Shown: in pieces, positions 24,373 through 35,237 of the stretch
Numbering within the stretch: the first letter of the stretch is position 1
Layout: the number at the start of each line of letters is the position of its first letter
NCBI RefSeq assembly: GCF_030646015.1
Contig: NZ_JAUSLT010000074.1
Span: 34,328 to 98,327 of the forward strand
Direction: 5' to 3'
Length of the DNA stretch: 64,000 bases
Source: Bradyrhizobium sp.
GTDB lineage: Bacteria > Pseudomonadota > Alphaproteobacteria > Rhizobiales > Xanthobacteraceae
Position numbers and translations under genes: made by a program
Notes under the pieces: generated by a model
Told to the model about the DNA's origin: nothing
Database searches by the model: none
The model's input: only the letters and a program-made list of their open reading frames with translations

Positions 24373-25217
24373 CCGAGGGCGAAGCCGCACCGGCGGCGGA
24401 TGCCGAGAAGGGGTCGCGCAATCTGATGATGCGCGTGCTCGCCGCCCTGGTGCTCGCACCGGCGGCCATCGCCATCGCTTATGCCGGCGGCTGGCTGTGG
24501 GCCGCGCTGGTGACGCTGGCCGCGATCGGCCTCTATGTCGAATGGCTGATGATCGTCGGCGCGGGGCGCGAGCCGCGCGTGATCGCGCTGGGCGCCGCGG
24601 CCCTTGCCGTCGGCGGGATTTGTCTCGCCTTGGGGCGGATCGATACCACGCTTGTTGTGCTGGCGGTCGGTCTCGCCGCCGTTGCGTTGCTGTCGGCTGA
24701 ACGCCGGCTCTGGACCGCGACGGGATTTGTCTACGCCGCCGCCGCCGCGCTTGCATCGGTGCTGGTGCGCCTCGACCCGGTCAAGGGATTTACCGCGCTG
24801 ATGCTGATCCTGCTGGTCGTCTGGGCGTCCGATATCGGCGGCTACTTTGCGGGCCGCGGCATCGGCGGACCCAAGCTGTGGCCGCGGGTCAGCCCCAAAA
24901 AAACCTGGGCGGGCGCGATCGGCGGTTTTGGTTTGAGCCTGGTCGTTGCCGGCGGCTTTGCAGCCTTCGGGTACGGCCCGGCCGGCCCGTTATTGCTGCT
25001 GGCTGCGGTACTCTCGATCGCGTCGCAACTCGGCGATCTGTTCGAATCCGCCGTCAAACGCCGTTTCGGCGTCAAGGATTCCAGTCACATCATTCCCGGG
25101 CATGGCGGTCTGATGGACCGCCTCGATGGCTTCGTCGCCGCGGTCGTCCTGGCTGCGATTTTCGGTCTTTTGCGGGGCGGCGCCGATGGCGTCGGCCGCG
25201 GTCTTATGGTTTGGTGA
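24369..25217 (+). CDS. cdsA: Phosphatidate cytidylyltransferase
   Basis: 282-residue integral membrane enzyme that makes CDP-diacylglycerol from phosphatidate and CTP. Several membrane segments, and the C-terminal signature [20 protein letters not shown] then GGLMDRLDG. The start is GTG 24369, overlapping the uppS stop; longer upstream frames run within uppS and are not real. Followed within 5 bp by dxr. Confidence 0.94.
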   Translation: MTEGEAAPAADAEKGSRNLMMRVLAALVLAPAAIAIAYAGGWLWAALVTLAAIGLYVEWLMIVGAGREPRVIALGAAALAVGGICLALGRIDTTLVVLAVGLAAVALLSAERRLWTATGFVYAAAAALASVLVRLDPVKGFTALMLILLVVWASDIGGYFAGRGIGGPKLWPRVSPKKTWAGAIGGFGLSLVVAGGFAAFGYGPAGPLLLLAAVLSIASQLGDLFESAVKRRFGVKDSSHIIPGHGGLMDRLDGFVAAVVLAAIFGLLRGGADGVGRGLMVW

Positions 25218-25221
25218 GAAT

Positions 25222-26445
25222 ATGAGCGCTGTCCCGTTGCGTAACAATAAGGCCGCGGCATCCGCCGTGCGCTCCGTGACCGTGCTGGGTGCCACCGGCT
25301 CGATCGGCGACAGCACGATGGATTTGCTGCGGGCCTCGCGCGACCGCTATCAAATCGAGGCCTTGACCGCGAACACCAATGTCGAGGGGCTGGCCAAGCT
25401 CGCCCGCGAATTCGGCGCGCGGTTTGCAGCCGTAGCCGATCCCGATCGCCTCGGCGAGCTGAAGGACGCGCTGGCGGGCACAAGCACCGAATGCGGCGCC
25501 GGCGAGAGCGCCATCATTGAAGCTGCGGCCCGCCCGGCCGACTGGGTCATGGCCGCCGTCAGCGGCGCGGCCGGATTGAAGCCCGCGCTCGCGGCGGTCG
25601 ATCGCGGCGCCACCGTCGCGCTGGCCAACAAGGAATGCCTGGTTTGCGCCGGCGACTTCTTCATGCAGCGCGCGTTCAAGGCGGGGGCCTGCATCCTGCC
25701 GGCGGATTCCGAACATAACGCGCTGTTTCAGGCGCTGGCTTCCGGCAACCGCGAGGAACTGGTTCGCGTCATCATCACCGCTTCGGGGGGACCGTTCCGG
25801 ACCTGGGCGGTCGCCGACATCGAGCAGGCGACGCTGGCGCAGGCGCTGAAACACCCGAACTGGAGCATGGGTCAGAAGATCACCATCGATTCCGCCTCGA
25901 TGATGAACAAGGGGCTCGAGGTCATCGAAGCCTCCTACCTGTTCGCGCTGACGCCGGACGAGATCGACGTTCTCGTCCATCCGCAGTCGATCATCCACGG
26001 CATGGTGGAATTTTCCGACCGTTCCGTCGTGGCCCAACTCGGCGCGCCCGACATGCGCACGCCGATTGCGCATTGCCTCGGATGGCCCGACCGGATCGTC
26101 GGTCCCGCCGCCAAGCTCGATCTCGCCAAGATCGGCCAGCTGACCTTCGAGGCGCCGGATTTCGACCGGTTCCCGGCGCTTCGGCTGGCTTTCGATGCGC
26201 TGCGGACCGGGCGGGGCGCGACCACGGTCTACAATGCCGCCAACGAGGTCGCGGTGGCGGCCTTCATCGCCGGCAAGATCAAATTCGGCGCGATCGCTCG
26301 CCTGGTCGAAGCCACCATGAACGACTGGATCCGGTCCGGGAACCTGGCGCCTTTGAGCTCGGCGGACGATGCGATTTCCGTTGACCATAATGCGCGAAAT
26401 AAAGCTGCCTCCCTCTTGCCTCAAATTGCCTTAAAGGCATCCTAG
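25222..26445 (+). CDS. dxr: 1-deoxy-D-xylulose 5-phosphate reductoisomerase
   Basis: 407 residues. NADPH-binding [20 protein letters not shown], substrate/metal motif [13 protein letters not shown], and the [20 protein letters not shown] region identify DXR, the second enzyme of the MEP isoprenoid pathway. ATG 25222 lies 4 bases after the cdsA stop. It feeds the same lipid-carrier route as uppS two genes upstream. Confidence 0.96.
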   Translation: MSAVPLRNNKAAASAVRSVTVLGATGSIGDSTMDLLRASRDRYQIEALTANTNVEGLAKLAREFGARFAAVADPDRLGELKDALAGTSTECGAGESAIIEAAARPADWVMAAVSGAAGLKPALAAVDRGATVALANKECLVCAGDFFMQRAFKAGACILPADSEHNALFQALASGNREELVRVIITASGGPFRTWAVADIEQATLAQALKHPNWSMGQKITIDSASMMNKGLEVIEASYLFALTPDEIDVLVHPQSIIHGMVEFSDRSVVAQLGAPDMRTPIAHCLGWPDRIVGPAAKLDLAKIGQLTFEAPDFDRFPALRLAFDALRTGRGATTVYNAANEVAVAAFIAGKIKFGAIARLVEATMNDWIRSGNLAPLSSADDAISVDHNARNKAASLLPQIALKAS

Positions 26446-26488
26446 ACGGTTGGGGACAGGGCCTGCGGCCTTGGTTAAGGGGAATTGG

Positions 26489-27640
26489 ATGTCCGAGTTT
26501 TTTCTACATGGTTTCAATACGTTGACTCATGGCATCATCGGATATGCCATTCCCTTCCTGTTCGTGCTGACCATCGTCGTTTTCTTCCATGAGCTCGGCC
26601 ATTTTCTGGTTGCCCGCTGGGCCGGGGTAAAAGTACTGACGTTCTCGCTCGGTTTCGGGCCGGAACTCGCAGGCTTCAACGACCGCCACGGCACCCGCTG
26701 GAAGCTCTCGGCGATCCCGCTCGGCGGCTACGTCAAATTCTTCGGTGACGAGAGCGAGGCCTCCACGCCGTCGTCCGAAACGCTCTCCGCCATGACTGCG
26801 GAAGAGCGCGCCGGCAGTTTCCACCACAAGAAGGTCGGACCGCGCGCCGCGATCGTGGCGGCCGGGCCGATTGCCAATTTCCTGCTGGCGATCGTGATCT
26901 TCACCTGCCTGTTCACGTTCTTCGGCAAGCCGAGCACGACGGCGCGCGTCGACAAGGTGGAAGCGGGCAGTGCCGCCGACAAGGCCGGTTTTCAGGCTGG
27001 CGACGTCGTAACCTCGATCGATGGCAAGGCGATCGGAAGCTTCTCGGAGATGCAGCGCATTGTCGGCACCCGCGCCGGCGAGCAGCTGTCGTTCACCATC
27101 AAGCGCGGCGATTCCAGCCTGCAGTTGCAGGGCACGCCGCAGCAGCGGGAAGTGAAGGATACGTTCGGCAACGTTCACCGCCTCGGTGTGCTCGGCATCA
27201 CCCGGGCGACCAATCCCGGCGACACGGTGACCGAGCGGGTGGATCCCGCCACCGCGCTCTGGCTCGGCGTCAAGGAAACCTGGTTCGTCGTCGAGCGCAC
27301 GATGGCCTATATCGGCGGCATCTTCACCGGGCGCGAGGCGGCCGATCAGGTCGGCGGGCCGATCCGGATCGCGCAGATTTCGGGTCAGGTCGCCACCATC
27401 GGGGTTGCCGCCCTGATCCACCTTGCTGCGGTGCTTTCGATCTCGATCGGACTGCTTAACCTGTTCCCGGTACCGTTGCTCGATGGCGGTCACCTTTTGT
27501 TCTATGCGGTGGAAGCCGTGCGCGGGCGGCCGTTGTCGGACCGGGCGCAGGAGTTTGGCTTCCGAATCGGACTTGGCCTGGTGCTGATGCTGATGGTGTT
27601 TGCGACCTATAACGACATCCTGCACCTGGCGGCATCGTGA
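26489..27640 (+). CDS. rseP: RIP metalloprotease RseP (site-2 protease)
   Basis: 383-residue intramembrane zinc protease. HELGH at about residues 34-38 supplies the zinc ligands, a PDZ domain lies near residues 130-205 (AGFQAGDVVTSIDGKAIGSF), and NLFPVPLLDGGHLLFY holds the third ligand. Cleaves membrane-bound regulators in envelope stress. ATG 26489 chosen over an upstream in-frame start because the membrane segment begins soon after. In its usual place between dxr and bamA. Confidence 0.95.
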   Translation: MSEFFLHGFNTLTHGIIGYAIPFLFVLTIVVFFHELGHFLVARWAGVKVLTFSLGFGPELAGFNDRHGTRWKLSAIPLGGYVKFFGDESEASTPSSETLSAMTAEERAGSFHHKKVGPRAAIVAAGPIANFLLAIVIFTCLFTFFGKPSTTARVDKVEAGSAADKAGFQAGDVVTSIDGKAIGSFSEMQRIVGTRAGEQLSFTIKRGDSSLQLQGTPQQREVKDTFGNVHRLGVLGITRATNPGDTVTERVDPATALWLGVKETWFVVERTMAYIGGIFTGREAADQVGGPIRIAQISGQVATIGVAALIHLAAVLSISIGLLNLFPVPLLDGGHLLFYAVEAVRGRPLSDRAQEFGFRIGLGLVLMLMVFATYNDILHLAAS

Positions 27641-27812
27641 AACGGCTTTTTTGTGACGTGGCCGATAGGCAACGTCTTGGAATGAAAATGAAATTGCACT
27701 GCGATAGGACGTTTGCGGCTTCAGCAAAAATGGATACAAGCGAGCAACAAATGGGAATCTGTTGGTTCGTAGGGGTGCGGACCAACCGTGGAATCACAAG
27801 GGCGCTTGGCGC

Positions 27813-30359
27813 ATGAATGTTGGAATGCGAGTGCGGGGAGGCTTGTTGGCCACCCTGATCATGTTCGCGATGCCGGTCGCCGTTGCGCTGGCCGCTATGC
27901 TTGTGCCGTCTGCGGCCGTTGCCCAGACCGCATCCTCGATCGTGGTGGAGGGTAACCGGCGCGTCGATGTCGAGACCGTTCGCTCCTATTTCAAGCCGGG
28001 GCCCGGCGGGCGCCTTGGACAGGCCCAAATCGATGACGGCCTGAAGGCGCTGATTGAGACCGGCCTGTTCCAGGACGTGCGAATCAATCAGGCCGGCGGG
28101 CGGCTCTTGGTGACCGTGGTGGAAAACCCCGTCATCGGCCGCATTGCCTTCGAAGGTAACAAGAAGATCAAGGACGAGCAGATCTCGACTGAAATCCAGT
28201 CCAAGCCGCGCGGTACGCTGTCGCGCCCGATGGTGCAGTCCGACGCCCTGCGCATCGCCGAAATCTATCGCCGCTCCGGCCGCTATGACGTGCGCGTGGT
28301 TCCTGAAATCATCGAGCAGCCGAACAACCGCGTCGATCTGATCTTCACGGTGACCGAGGGGTCGAAAACCGGCGTCAAGTCGATCGAGTTCGTCGGCAAC
28401 GTCGCCTATTCGTCGTATCGCCTCAAGGACGTCATCAAGACCCGCGAATCGAACCTGCTGAGCTTTCTCGGCGGCGCCGACGTCTACGATCCGGACCGCG
28501 TCGAGGCCGACCGCGACCTGATCCGCCGCTACTATCTGAAGAACGGCTATGCCGACGTTCAGGTGGTCGCCGCGCTCACCGAATACGATCCGGAGAAGAA
28601 GGGCTTCCTGGTGACCTTCAAGATCGAAGAGGGCCAGCAGTACCGGGTTGCCCAGGTCAATTTCGCCTCCAGCATCACCACGCTCGACGGCAATGTGCTG
28701 CGCAGCTTCTCGCGCGTGCGTGTCGGCTCGCTCTACAATGCCGAAGCGCTGGAGAAATCCATCGAGGAAATGCAGATCGAGGCCTCGCGCCGCGGTTACG
28801 CCTTTGCGATCGTGCGTCCGCGCGGCGACCGCAATTTCGAGGCGCATACCGTCTCGATCACCTTTGCCATCGACGAAGGTCCGCGGACCTATATCGAGCG
28901 TATCAATGTGCGCGGCAACACCCGCACCCGCGACTACGTGATCCGCCGCGAATTCGACCTGTCGGAAGGCGACGCCTACAACCGCGCGCTGGTCGATCGC
29001 GCCGAGCGCCGCCTGAAGAATCTCGATTTCTTCAAGTCGGTGAAGATCACGAGCGAGCCCGGATCCTCCAGCGACCGCGTGATTCTGGTGGTCGATCTCG
29101 AGGAGAAATCGACCGGCGACTTCTCGGTGTCGGGTGGCTATTCGACGACCGATGGCGCGCTGGCCGAGGTCAGCATCTCCGAGCGTAACTTCCTCGGCCG
29201 CGGTCTCTATGCGAAAGCGTCGGTGACCTACGGCCAGTACGCGCGCGGTTACTCGCTGTCCTTCGTGGAGCCCTATCTGCTGGACTATCGCGTCGCACTC
29301 GGGCTCGACCTGTTCCAGCGCGAACAGCTCGCCAATTCCTATATTTCTTACGGCACCAGCACGATCGGCTTCAGCCCGAGGCTGGGCTTCAGCCTGCGCG
29401 AGGATCTTTCGCTGCAGGTCCGCTATTCGATCTATCAGCAGAAGATCTCGCTGCCGGACTACCTGCGGAACTGTAACAACAACCAGTTCCTGGCCGATGG
29501 CGTCACGCCGAATCCGTCGTACAATCCGAGCCCGGCCTTCATGGCCAACGGCAATCCGGCCAGTGCCTTCAACACATCGGCGCTCGGCTGCTACGTCGAT
29601 GGCGAAGCGTCGCTGCCGGTCCGCAAGGAATTGCAGAACGGCCAGACGCTGACCTCGTCGATCGGCTATTCGCTGAACTACAACACGCTCGACAACAACA
29701 AGAACCCCACCGACGGCTTGCTGGTCGATTTCAAGCAGGACTTCGCCGGCGTCGGCGGCGATGTCAGCTATCTGAAGTCCGCGATCGACGCGAAGTATTA
29801 CACGCCGCTGGTCTCCGACATCGTCGGGTTGATCCATGTCCAGGCTGGCATGCTCAACAAGATCGGCAATACCGACCTGCGCATGCTCGATCATTTCCAG
29901 ATGGGCTCGAATCTGGTTCGTGGCTTTGCGCCTAACGGCATCGGTCCGCGCGACATCAACCCCTATGGCACCAGCGACTCGCTCGGCGGTAGCAAATATT
30001 GGGGCATTTCGGCGGAGCTGCAGATGCCGTTCTGGTTCCTGCCGAAGGAAGTCGGACTCAAGGGCTCGGTCTATGCCGATGCCGGCGGGCTCTACGACTA
30101 CAAGGGACCGACGTCGTGGGCCTTTACCAACGAAGTCAATGCGCCCGGCTGTATTCCTGGCACGACCAACCCTGTCACGACCGGAACTTGTACCGGACTG
30201 GTGTATGACAACGGCAACGTCGTCCGGAGCTCGGTCGGTGTCGGCCTGATCTGGGCGTCGCCGTTCGGTCCGCTGCGCATCGACTACGCGATCCCGCTGA
30301 CCAAGGGTGCGTATGACCGTGTCCAGCAGTTCAAGTTTGGCGGCGGAACATCGTTCTAA
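27813..30359 (+). CDS. bamA: Outer membrane protein assembly factor BamA
   Basis: 848 residues. Signal peptide ending near AAVAQ, five POTRA repeats (first: SSIVVEGNRRVDVETVRSYF), then a 16-strand beta-barrel with the conserved RGF element (VRGFAPNGIGPRD) and a C-terminal aromatic residue (KFGGGTSF). Central component for inserting outer-membrane beta-barrels. ATG 27813 chosen to give a normal signal peptide. A 172-bp gap separates it from rseP. Confidence 0.96.
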   Translation: MNVGMRVRGGLLATLIMFAMPVAVALAAMLVPSAAVAQTASSIVVEGNRRVDVETVRSYFKPGPGGRLGQAQIDDGLKALIETGLFQDVRINQAGGRLLVTVVENPVIGRIAFEGNKKIKDEQISTEIQSKPRGTLSRPMVQSDALRIAEIYRRSGRYDVRVVPEIIEQPNNRVDLIFTVTEGSKTGVKSIEFVGNVAYSSYRLKDVIKTRESNLLSFLGGADVYDPDRVEADRDLIRRYYLKNGYADVQVVAALTEYDPEKKGFLVTFKIEEGQQYRVAQVNFASSITTLDGNVLRSFSRVRVGSLYNAEALEKSIEEMQIEASRRGYAFAIVRPRGDRNFEAHTVSITFAIDEGPRTYIERINVRGNTRTRDYVIRREFDLSEGDAYNRALVDRAERRLKNLDFFKSVKITSEPGSSSDRVILVVDLEEKSTGDFSVSGGYSTTDGALAEVSISERNFLGRGLYAKASVTYGQYARGYSLSFVEPYLLDYRVALGLDLFQREQLANSYISYGTSTIGFSPRLGFSLREDLSLQVRYSIYQQKISLPDYLRNCNNNQFLADGVTPNPSYNPSPAFMANGNPASAFNTSALGCYVDGEASLPVRKELQNGQTLTSSIGYSLNYNTLDNNKNPTDGLLVDFKQDFAGVGGDVSYLKSAIDAKYYTPLVSDIVGLIHVQAGMLNKIGNTDLRMLDHFQMGSNLVRGFAPNGIGPRDINPYGTSDSLGGSKYWGISAELQMPFWFLPKEVGLKGSVYADAGGLYDYKGPTSWAFTNEVNAPGCIPGTTNPVTTGTCTGLVYDNGNVVRSSVGVGLIWASPFGPLRIDYAIPLTKGAYDRVQQFKFGGGTSF

Positions 30360-30421
30360 GGCGTTTTCGAGCGAAGTGGATTTCCGTTTCGCGTGACGAG
30401 AGCGCGGCAAACAGAGACAGA

Positions 30422-30449
30422 CCCCGGTTGTGATTGATCAGAACCGGGG
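30422..30449. terminator. Hairpin between bamA and lpxD
   Basis: CCCCGGTT / AACCGGGG with a 12-base loop, 62 bases after the bamA stop and upstream of lpxD. No T-run; likely a partial terminator or processing site inside the operon. Confidence 0.4.
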
Positions 30450-30486
30450 CTCTCGTTCGATCACCGGCCGGACCGCGACGGGTGGA

Positions 30487-31551
30487 ATGGCGCAGCCGAC
30501 ATTTTCCAAGCAACCGCCGTCGTCGACGCTGGCCGAACTCGCCGCGTTGACGAAAGCGATTCTGGTCGATCCGTCCCGCGGCGGCCTCAAGATCAGGGGC
30601 CTGGCTTCGCTCGAGGAAGCCGGCCCGATGCATCTGGCGTTCTTCGACAACCTGAAATATGCCGACCAGCTCGCTTCGACCAAGGCCGGCGCGTGCCTGG
30701 TCAGCGCGCGTTTCGAGGCCAGCGTGCCCGCTCATGTCGCGGTCCTGCGCGCGGCGCAGCCGTTCCGCGAATTTGTGACGATCGCCCGCGAGCTGTATAG
30801 CGACGCGCTTCGCCCGCAATCCTGGTTCGGCAATGCCGGCATCGCTCCCTCCGCCGTGATCGATCCGACGGCGCATCTGGAAGACGGCGTGATCGTCGAT
30901 CCCTTGGCGGTGATCGGCCCAGGCGTCGAAATCGGCGCCGGAACGGTGGTCGGTTCGGCGGCGGTGATCGGCGCCAATGTCCGGATCGGCCGGGACTGCA
31001 ACGTCGGCGCGCATACGGCGATCCAGTCCGCGCTGATCGGCAACAACGTCCTGATCCATCCCGGCTGCAGCATCGGGCAGGACGGCTACGGGTTCGTGTT
31101 CTTTGGCCCGGGGGGCCATCTGAAAGTACCGCAGACCGGCCGCGTCGTGATCCAGAACGACGTCGAGGTCGGCGCCGGGACCACCATCGATCGCGGCAGC
31201 CTGCGCGATACCGTGATCGGCGAGGGCACGAAAATCGACAATCAGGTCCAGATCGGCCACAATGTGACGATCGGCAGGCATTGCCTGCTGGCCGCCCAGA
31301 TTGGGCTGGCGGGCAGTCTGACGATTGGCGACAATGTGGCGTTGGGCGCCAAGGTGGGGATCAACAACCATCTCAAGATCGGCGACGGCGCCCAGGTTAC
31401 GGCGATGAGTGCGGTCAAGGATGACATTCCGGCCAACGGGCGTTGGGGTGGCCATTTTGCCAAGCCGACAAGGCAGTGGTTCCGGGAAATCGTGGCAGTG
31501 GAGCGTCTGGCGCGCGATGGCGCAGCCGACAAGGGCGAGGGGCGGGAATGA
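30487..31551 (+). CDS. lpxD: UDP-3-O-(3-hydroxyacyl)glucosamine N-acyltransferase
   Basis: 354 residues. N-terminal uridine-binding domain followed by a left-handed beta-helix of hexapeptide repeats ([20 protein letters not shown]). Catalytic His lies in the [16 protein letters not shown] coil. Third acylation step in lipid A synthesis. ATG 30487 chosen ([10 protein letters not shown]). Stop overlaps the fabZ start (ATGA). Confidence 0.95.
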   Translation: MAQPTFSKQPPSSTLAELAALTKAILVDPSRGGLKIRGLASLEEAGPMHLAFFDNLKYADQLASTKAGACLVSARFEASVPAHVAVLRAAQPFREFVTIARELYSDALRPQSWFGNAGIAPSAVIDPTAHLEDGVIVDPLAVIGPGVEIGAGTVVGSAAVIGANVRIGRDCNVGAHTAIQSALIGNNVLIHPGCSIGQDGYGFVFFGPGGHLKVPQTGRVVIQNDVEVGAGTTIDRGSLRDTVIGEGTKIDNQVQIGHNVTIGRHCLLAAQIGLAGSLTIGDNVALGAKVGINNHLKIGDGAQVTAMSAVKDDIPANGRWGGHFAKPTRQWFREIVAVERLARDGAADKGEGRE

Positions 31552-32009
31552 CGGAGGCGGCGGCAGTCAGGTTTGCGCTGGTCGATATCAATGAGATCCT
31601 CAAGACGCTGCCGCATCGTTTTCCGATGCTGCTGATCGACAAGGTGATCAATATCCGCACCGATTATTCGGGCACCGGCATCAAGAATGTCACCTTCAAC
31701 GAGCCACCGTTCCAGGGGCATTTTCCCGACCGCCCGGTCTATCCGGGCGTGATGATGATCGAAGCCATGGCGCAAACCGCCGGCGTGATCGGCATCAAAT
31801 CGGTCGAAGGCACCGAGAAGCCGCGCGCGGTTTATTTTCTCACCATCGACAAGTGCAAGTTCCGCAAGCCGGTGATGCCCGGCGATACCATCGAATATCA
31901 CATGCGCAGCATCGGCCGCCGCAAGGCGATGTGGTGGTTTCACGGCGACGCCATCGTCAACGGCGTGACCGTCGCCGAGGCCGACGTCGGCGCGATGCTG
32001 ACCGACTAG
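31548..32009 (+). CDS. fabZ: 3-hydroxyacyl-ACP dehydratase FabZ
   Basis: 153-residue hot-dog-fold dehydratase: [13 protein letters not shown], then [20 protein letters not shown], which carries the catalytic His and Glu. Works in fatty-acid elongation and competes with LpxA/LpxD for 3-hydroxyacyl-ACP. Starts at ATG 31548, overlapping the lpxD stop. Confidence 0.96.
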   Translation: MTEAAAVRFALVDINEILKTLPHRFPMLLIDKVINIRTDYSGTGIKNVTFNEPPFQGHFPDRPVYPGVMMIEAMAQTAGVIGIKSVEGTEKPRAVYFLTIDKCKFRKPVMPGDTIEYHMRSIGRRKAMWWFHGDAIVNGVTVAEADVGAMLTD

Positions 32010-32164
32010 CGGCGCATCGGCTGATCTGTTGCGCGCGTCGGCGGATACCGGCGTGCCGAAACACGGCGTAACCATACGTCACTGGACAGGTCAGGGATGT
32101 CGCGCTAACCACCGGAAAACCTTGACAATTAACCTCCACCCCTTGGCTTTACCGGATCCGTTGG

Positions 32165-32968
32165 ATGAGCATGATCGATCCCACCGCGCGGATTGAGGAT
32201 GGCGCTGTGATCGGCGAGGGCACCTCGATCGGACCCTATTGCGTGATCGGGCCCGACGTCGTGATCGGCGCCAACTGCAAGCTGCTCGCGCATGTCTACG
32301 TCACCGCGCAGACCACGATCGGCGACGGCTGCACGATCTATCCGTTCGTGTCGCTCGGCACCGCGCCGCAATCGTTGGCCCATCGCGGCGAATTGACAAA
32401 ACTCCAGATCGGCCAGGGCTGCACCATCCGCGAGCAGTCGACCATGAGCGCAGGCACCGTGGCCGGCGGCGGCATCACCCGCGTCGGCGATCGCGGCTAC
32501 TTCATGAATTGCAGCCATGTCGGGCACGACTGCGTGGTCGGCAACGACGTGATCTTCGCGACCTCGGCGACGCTGGGCGGCCATTGCGAGATCGGCGATT
32601 TCGTTTTCATGGGCGGCCTGTCGGCGGTGCATCAGTTCGGCCGCGTCGGTTCGCAGGTGATGGTCAGCGCACTCACCGCCGTGCGCGGCGACGTCATTCC
32701 CTACGGCCTTGCGAACGGCCAGTTCGCCCACCTCGCGGGGCTCAACATCGTCGGCATGAAGCGCCGCAAATTCACCCGCGAGCGCCTGGCGAAAGTTCGA
32801 ACATTTTACCTGATGCTGTTTCACGGCCCCGGTGTGTTTGCCGAACGCCTGAACGAGGCGCGGCAACACGCGGGTGCCGATCCTGCGATTGCGGAGATTC
32901 TCGATTTCATCGATGCCGGAAAGCATCGCGAGTTGTGTCAGCCGCTGAAGGCCGGCAAGGCGCCCTGA
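32165..32968 (+). CDS. lpxA: UDP-N-acetylglucosamine acyltransferase
   Basis: 267-residue left-handed beta-helix trimer, first enzyme of lipid A synthesis. Hexapeptide repeats run from IDPTARIEDGAVIGEG; the catalytic His is in FMNCSHVGHDCVVGND; the C-terminal helices RKFTRERLAKVRTFY are typical. ATG 32165 or 32171. Unlike the tight junctions elsewhere, 155 bp separate it from fabZ, with a TTGACA at about 32123-32128, so a separate promoter is possible. Confidence 0.95.
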   Translation: MSMIDPTARIEDGAVIGEGTSIGPYCVIGPDVVIGANCKLLAHVYVTAQTTIGDGCTIYPFVSLGTAPQSLAHRGELTKLQIGQGCTIREQSTMSAGTVAGGGITRVGDRGYFMNCSHVGHDCVVGNDVIFATSATLGGHCEIGDFVFMGGLSAVHQFGRVGSQVMVSALTAVRGDVIPYGLANGQFAHLAGLNIVGMKRRKFTRERLAKVRTFYLMLFHGPGVFAERLNEARQHAGADPAIAEILDFIDAGKHRELCQPLKAGKAP

Positions 32969-33005
32969 TCCTTGACCTTGATCCTTGGGGCGTCGGGGGC
33001 ATGCT

Positions 33006-33863
33006 ATGACGAATGAGGCTTTGCCAATTTCTTCGCCGGTCGGCGTGATCGCCGGCGGTGGCGTCATGCCGTTCGCGGTGGCGGATTCGCTGGTCGCGCG
33101 CGGCCTCAAACCCGTGCTGTTCGCGCTGAAGGGCGCCTGCGATCCGGTTGCCGTCGAGCGTTTTCGCCATCACTGGATCGCGGTCGGCCAGGTCGGCCGG
33201 GCGATAAAGCTGTTTCGCAGCGAGAACTGCCGCGATCTGGTGTTCATCGGCACCCTGGTGCGGCCGGCGCTGTCGGAGATCCGGCTGGACTGGACCACCA
33301 TTCGCATGCTCGGCCGGGTCTGGGCGGCGTTCCGCGGCGGCGACGATCATCTGCTGTCCGGGATCGGCCGCATCCTCGAACAGGACGGTTTTCGTATGGT
33401 CGGGATCAAGGATGTCGCCCCTGATCTGCTGATGCCCGAGGGATGCGTCACCCGGACCGCGCCCGATGACAAGGCCGAAGCCGATATCGGGCGCGGGCGT
33501 GACGTGCTGGCCGCGCTGAGCCCGTTCGACATCGGTCAGGCCACCATCGTGATCGACGGCCATGTGGTCGCGGTGGAAGACATCGAGGGCACCGACGGCC
33601 TGCTGGCGCGGGTGGCGCGGCTGCGCGGCGAGGGGAGGATCCGCGCCAGGGCGCCGCGCGGCGTGCTGGTGAAGGCCCCGAAAAGCGGTCAGGATTTGCG
33701 CTTCGATCTGCCGACCATCGGCCCGCGCACCGTCGAGCGCGCGATCGAGGCCGGCCTCGCCGGCATTGCCATCGTCGCCGGCCATACCATTGTGGTCGAG
33801 CCGCAGGCCATGATCGCGGCCGCCGACGCGGCCGGCCTGTTCGTGACGGGTTTGCCCGCGTGA
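33006..33863 (+). CDS. lpxI: UDP-2,3-diacylglucosamine pyrophosphatase LpxI
   Basis: 285 residues of the DUF1009/LpxI type: PVGVIAGGGVMPFAVADSL near the N-terminus and a C-terminal AIEAGLAGIAIVAGHTIVVE followed by an Asp/Ala-rich helix. LpxI hydrolyses UDP-diacylglucosamine to lipid X in alphaproteobacteria, replacing LpxH. Flanked by lpxA and lpxB as expected. ATG 33006 chosen; the lpxB start overlaps its stop. Confidence 0.93.
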   Translation: MTNEALPISSPVGVIAGGGVMPFAVADSLVARGLKPVLFALKGACDPVAVERFRHHWIAVGQVGRAIKLFRSENCRDLVFIGTLVRPALSEIRLDWTTIRMLGRVWAAFRGGDDHLLSGIGRILEQDGFRMVGIKDVAPDLLMPEGCVTRTAPDDKAEADIGRGRDVLAALSPFDIGQATIVIDGHVVAVEDIEGTDGLLARVARLRGEGRIRARAPRGVLVKAPKSGQDLRFDLPTIGPRTVERAIEAGLAGIAIVAGHTIVVEPQAMIAAADAAGLFVTGLPA

Positions 33864-35053
33864 TCCCGCCACGCCCAACCACCGACATCGTGCGCAAGAT
33901 ATTCCTGATTGCGACGGAGGAATCCGGCGACCGGCTTGGCGCCAGCCTGATGAAGGTGCTGCGCCAGCGGCTCGGCGGCGCGGTGCGTTTCGAGGGCGTC
34001 GGCGGCCAGGCGATGGCGCGCGAGGGACTGGTGTCGCTGTTTCCGATCGAGCAATTGTCGATCATGGGTTTTGCCGCCGTGGTCAAGCAGCTGCCGATGC
34101 TGCTGCGGCGCATCAACGAAACCGCCGCGGCGGTGACGCAGGCCTCGCCCGATGTGCTGGTCATCATCGACAGCCCCGATTTCACCCATCGCGTCGCGCG
34201 CCGCGTCCGCGCCAGCGATCCCGCGATCCCGATCGTCAACTATGTTTCGCCCTCGGTCTGGGCCTGGCGGCCCGGCCGGGCGCGCGCGATGACGGCCTAT
34301 GTCGATCACGTGCTGGCGCTGCTGCCGTTCGAGCCCGAGGAATATCGCAAGCTGCGCGGTCCGCCCTGCAGCTATGTCGGCCATCCCCTGATCGAACAGA
34401 TCGGCACGCTTCGGCCCGCGGCCGACGAGCAGAAGCGCCGCGATGAAACCCCGCCGGTGCTGCTGGTGCTGCCGGGCAGCCGCCGCAGCGAGGTCCGGCA
34501 CCACATGGCGGTGTTCGGCGCGGCACTCGGCCGGCTGCGCGACGACGGCGTGGCGTTCGAACTGATCCTGCCGACCATGCCGCATCTGGTCGATGCGGTG
34601 CGGGAAGGCGCCGCAAGCTGGCCGGTGCAGCCCCGGATCGTGATCGGCGAGGCCGAGAAGCGGGCCGCGTTCCGGATCGCGCATGCGGCGCTGGCGAAGT
34701 CAGGCACCGTGACGCTGGAGCTGGCGCTATCCGGCGTGCCGATGGTGACGGCCTATCGCACCGGCGCGATCGAGGCCTGGATCATGCTGCGGATGATCAA
34801 GGTCCCCTCGGTGATCCTCGCCAACCTCGTGGTCGGCGACAACGTCGTGCCGGAATTTCTGCAACAGGATTGTACGCCGGAGAATTTGTCGCGCGCGCTG
34901 CGCGATGTGCTGGAGGACGCGCCATTGCGGCGGCGCCAGGTCGAGGCGTTTGCGAAGATCGACGCGATCATGTCGACCGGCAACGCGACGCCGAGCACGC
35001 GCGCGGCGGATATCGTGCTGGCGACGATGCGGAAGGCGCGGGGGAACGCGTAG
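33860..35053 (+). CDS. lpxB: Lipid A disaccharide synthase
   Basis: 397-residue glycosyltransferase. IFLIATEESGDRLGASLMKVL at the N-terminus, YVSPSVWAWRPGRAR in the middle and the SGTVTLELALSGVPMVTAYRT nucleotide-sugar site. Start is GTG 33860, coupled to the lpxI stop (GTGA). Last gene of the lpx cluster; repeats follow. Confidence 0.95.
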   Translation: MIPPRPTTDIVRKIFLIATEESGDRLGASLMKVLRQRLGGAVRFEGVGGQAMAREGLVSLFPIEQLSIMGFAAVVKQLPMLLRRINETAAAVTQASPDVLVIIDSPDFTHRVARRVRASDPAIPIVNYVSPSVWAWRPGRARAMTAYVDHVLALLPFEPEEYRKLRGPPCSYVGHPLIEQIGTLRPAADEQKRRDETPPVLLVLPGSRRSEVRHHMAVFGAALGRLRDDGVAFELILPTMPHLVDAVREGAASWPVQPRIVIGEAEKRAAFRIAHAALAKSGTVTLELALSGVPMVTAYRTGAIEAWIMLRMIKVPSVILANLVVGDNVVPEFLQQDCTPENLSRALRDVLEDAPLRRRQVEAFAKIDAIMSTGNATPSTRAADIVLATMRKARGNA

Positions 35054-35056
35054 AAT

Positions 35057-35179
35057 CGTAGGGTGGGCAAAGGCGCACTTGCGCCGTGCCCACCATCTAT
35101 CATCAGCAGCGCTTTGAAATGGTGGGCACGTTTCCGCCTTCGCTCTTTGAGCTACGGCGGAATCTTTGCCCACCCTACG
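35057..35179. repeat. Nested inverted repeat (MITE/REP-like)
   Basis: Perfect 16-bp outer ends CGTAGGGTGGGCAAAG (35057-35072) and CTTTGCCCACCCTACG (35164-35179), with an inner pair GTGCCCACCAT / ATGGTGGGCAC. 123 bp, non-coding, able to fold as one long hairpin. Confidence 0.75.
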
Positions 35180-35237
35180 CCACTGTGTATGCTCACGGTG
35201 ATTGGCTGTTTGAAATTTGAATCGGAACTTTCACAAC

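Noticed and set aside
27456..30410. 984-codon open frame on the minus strand
   Set aside because: Antisense to rseP and bamA, which are certain genes; composition is typical of shadow frames (VAGAGVAAHIDTLDIG-type low information).
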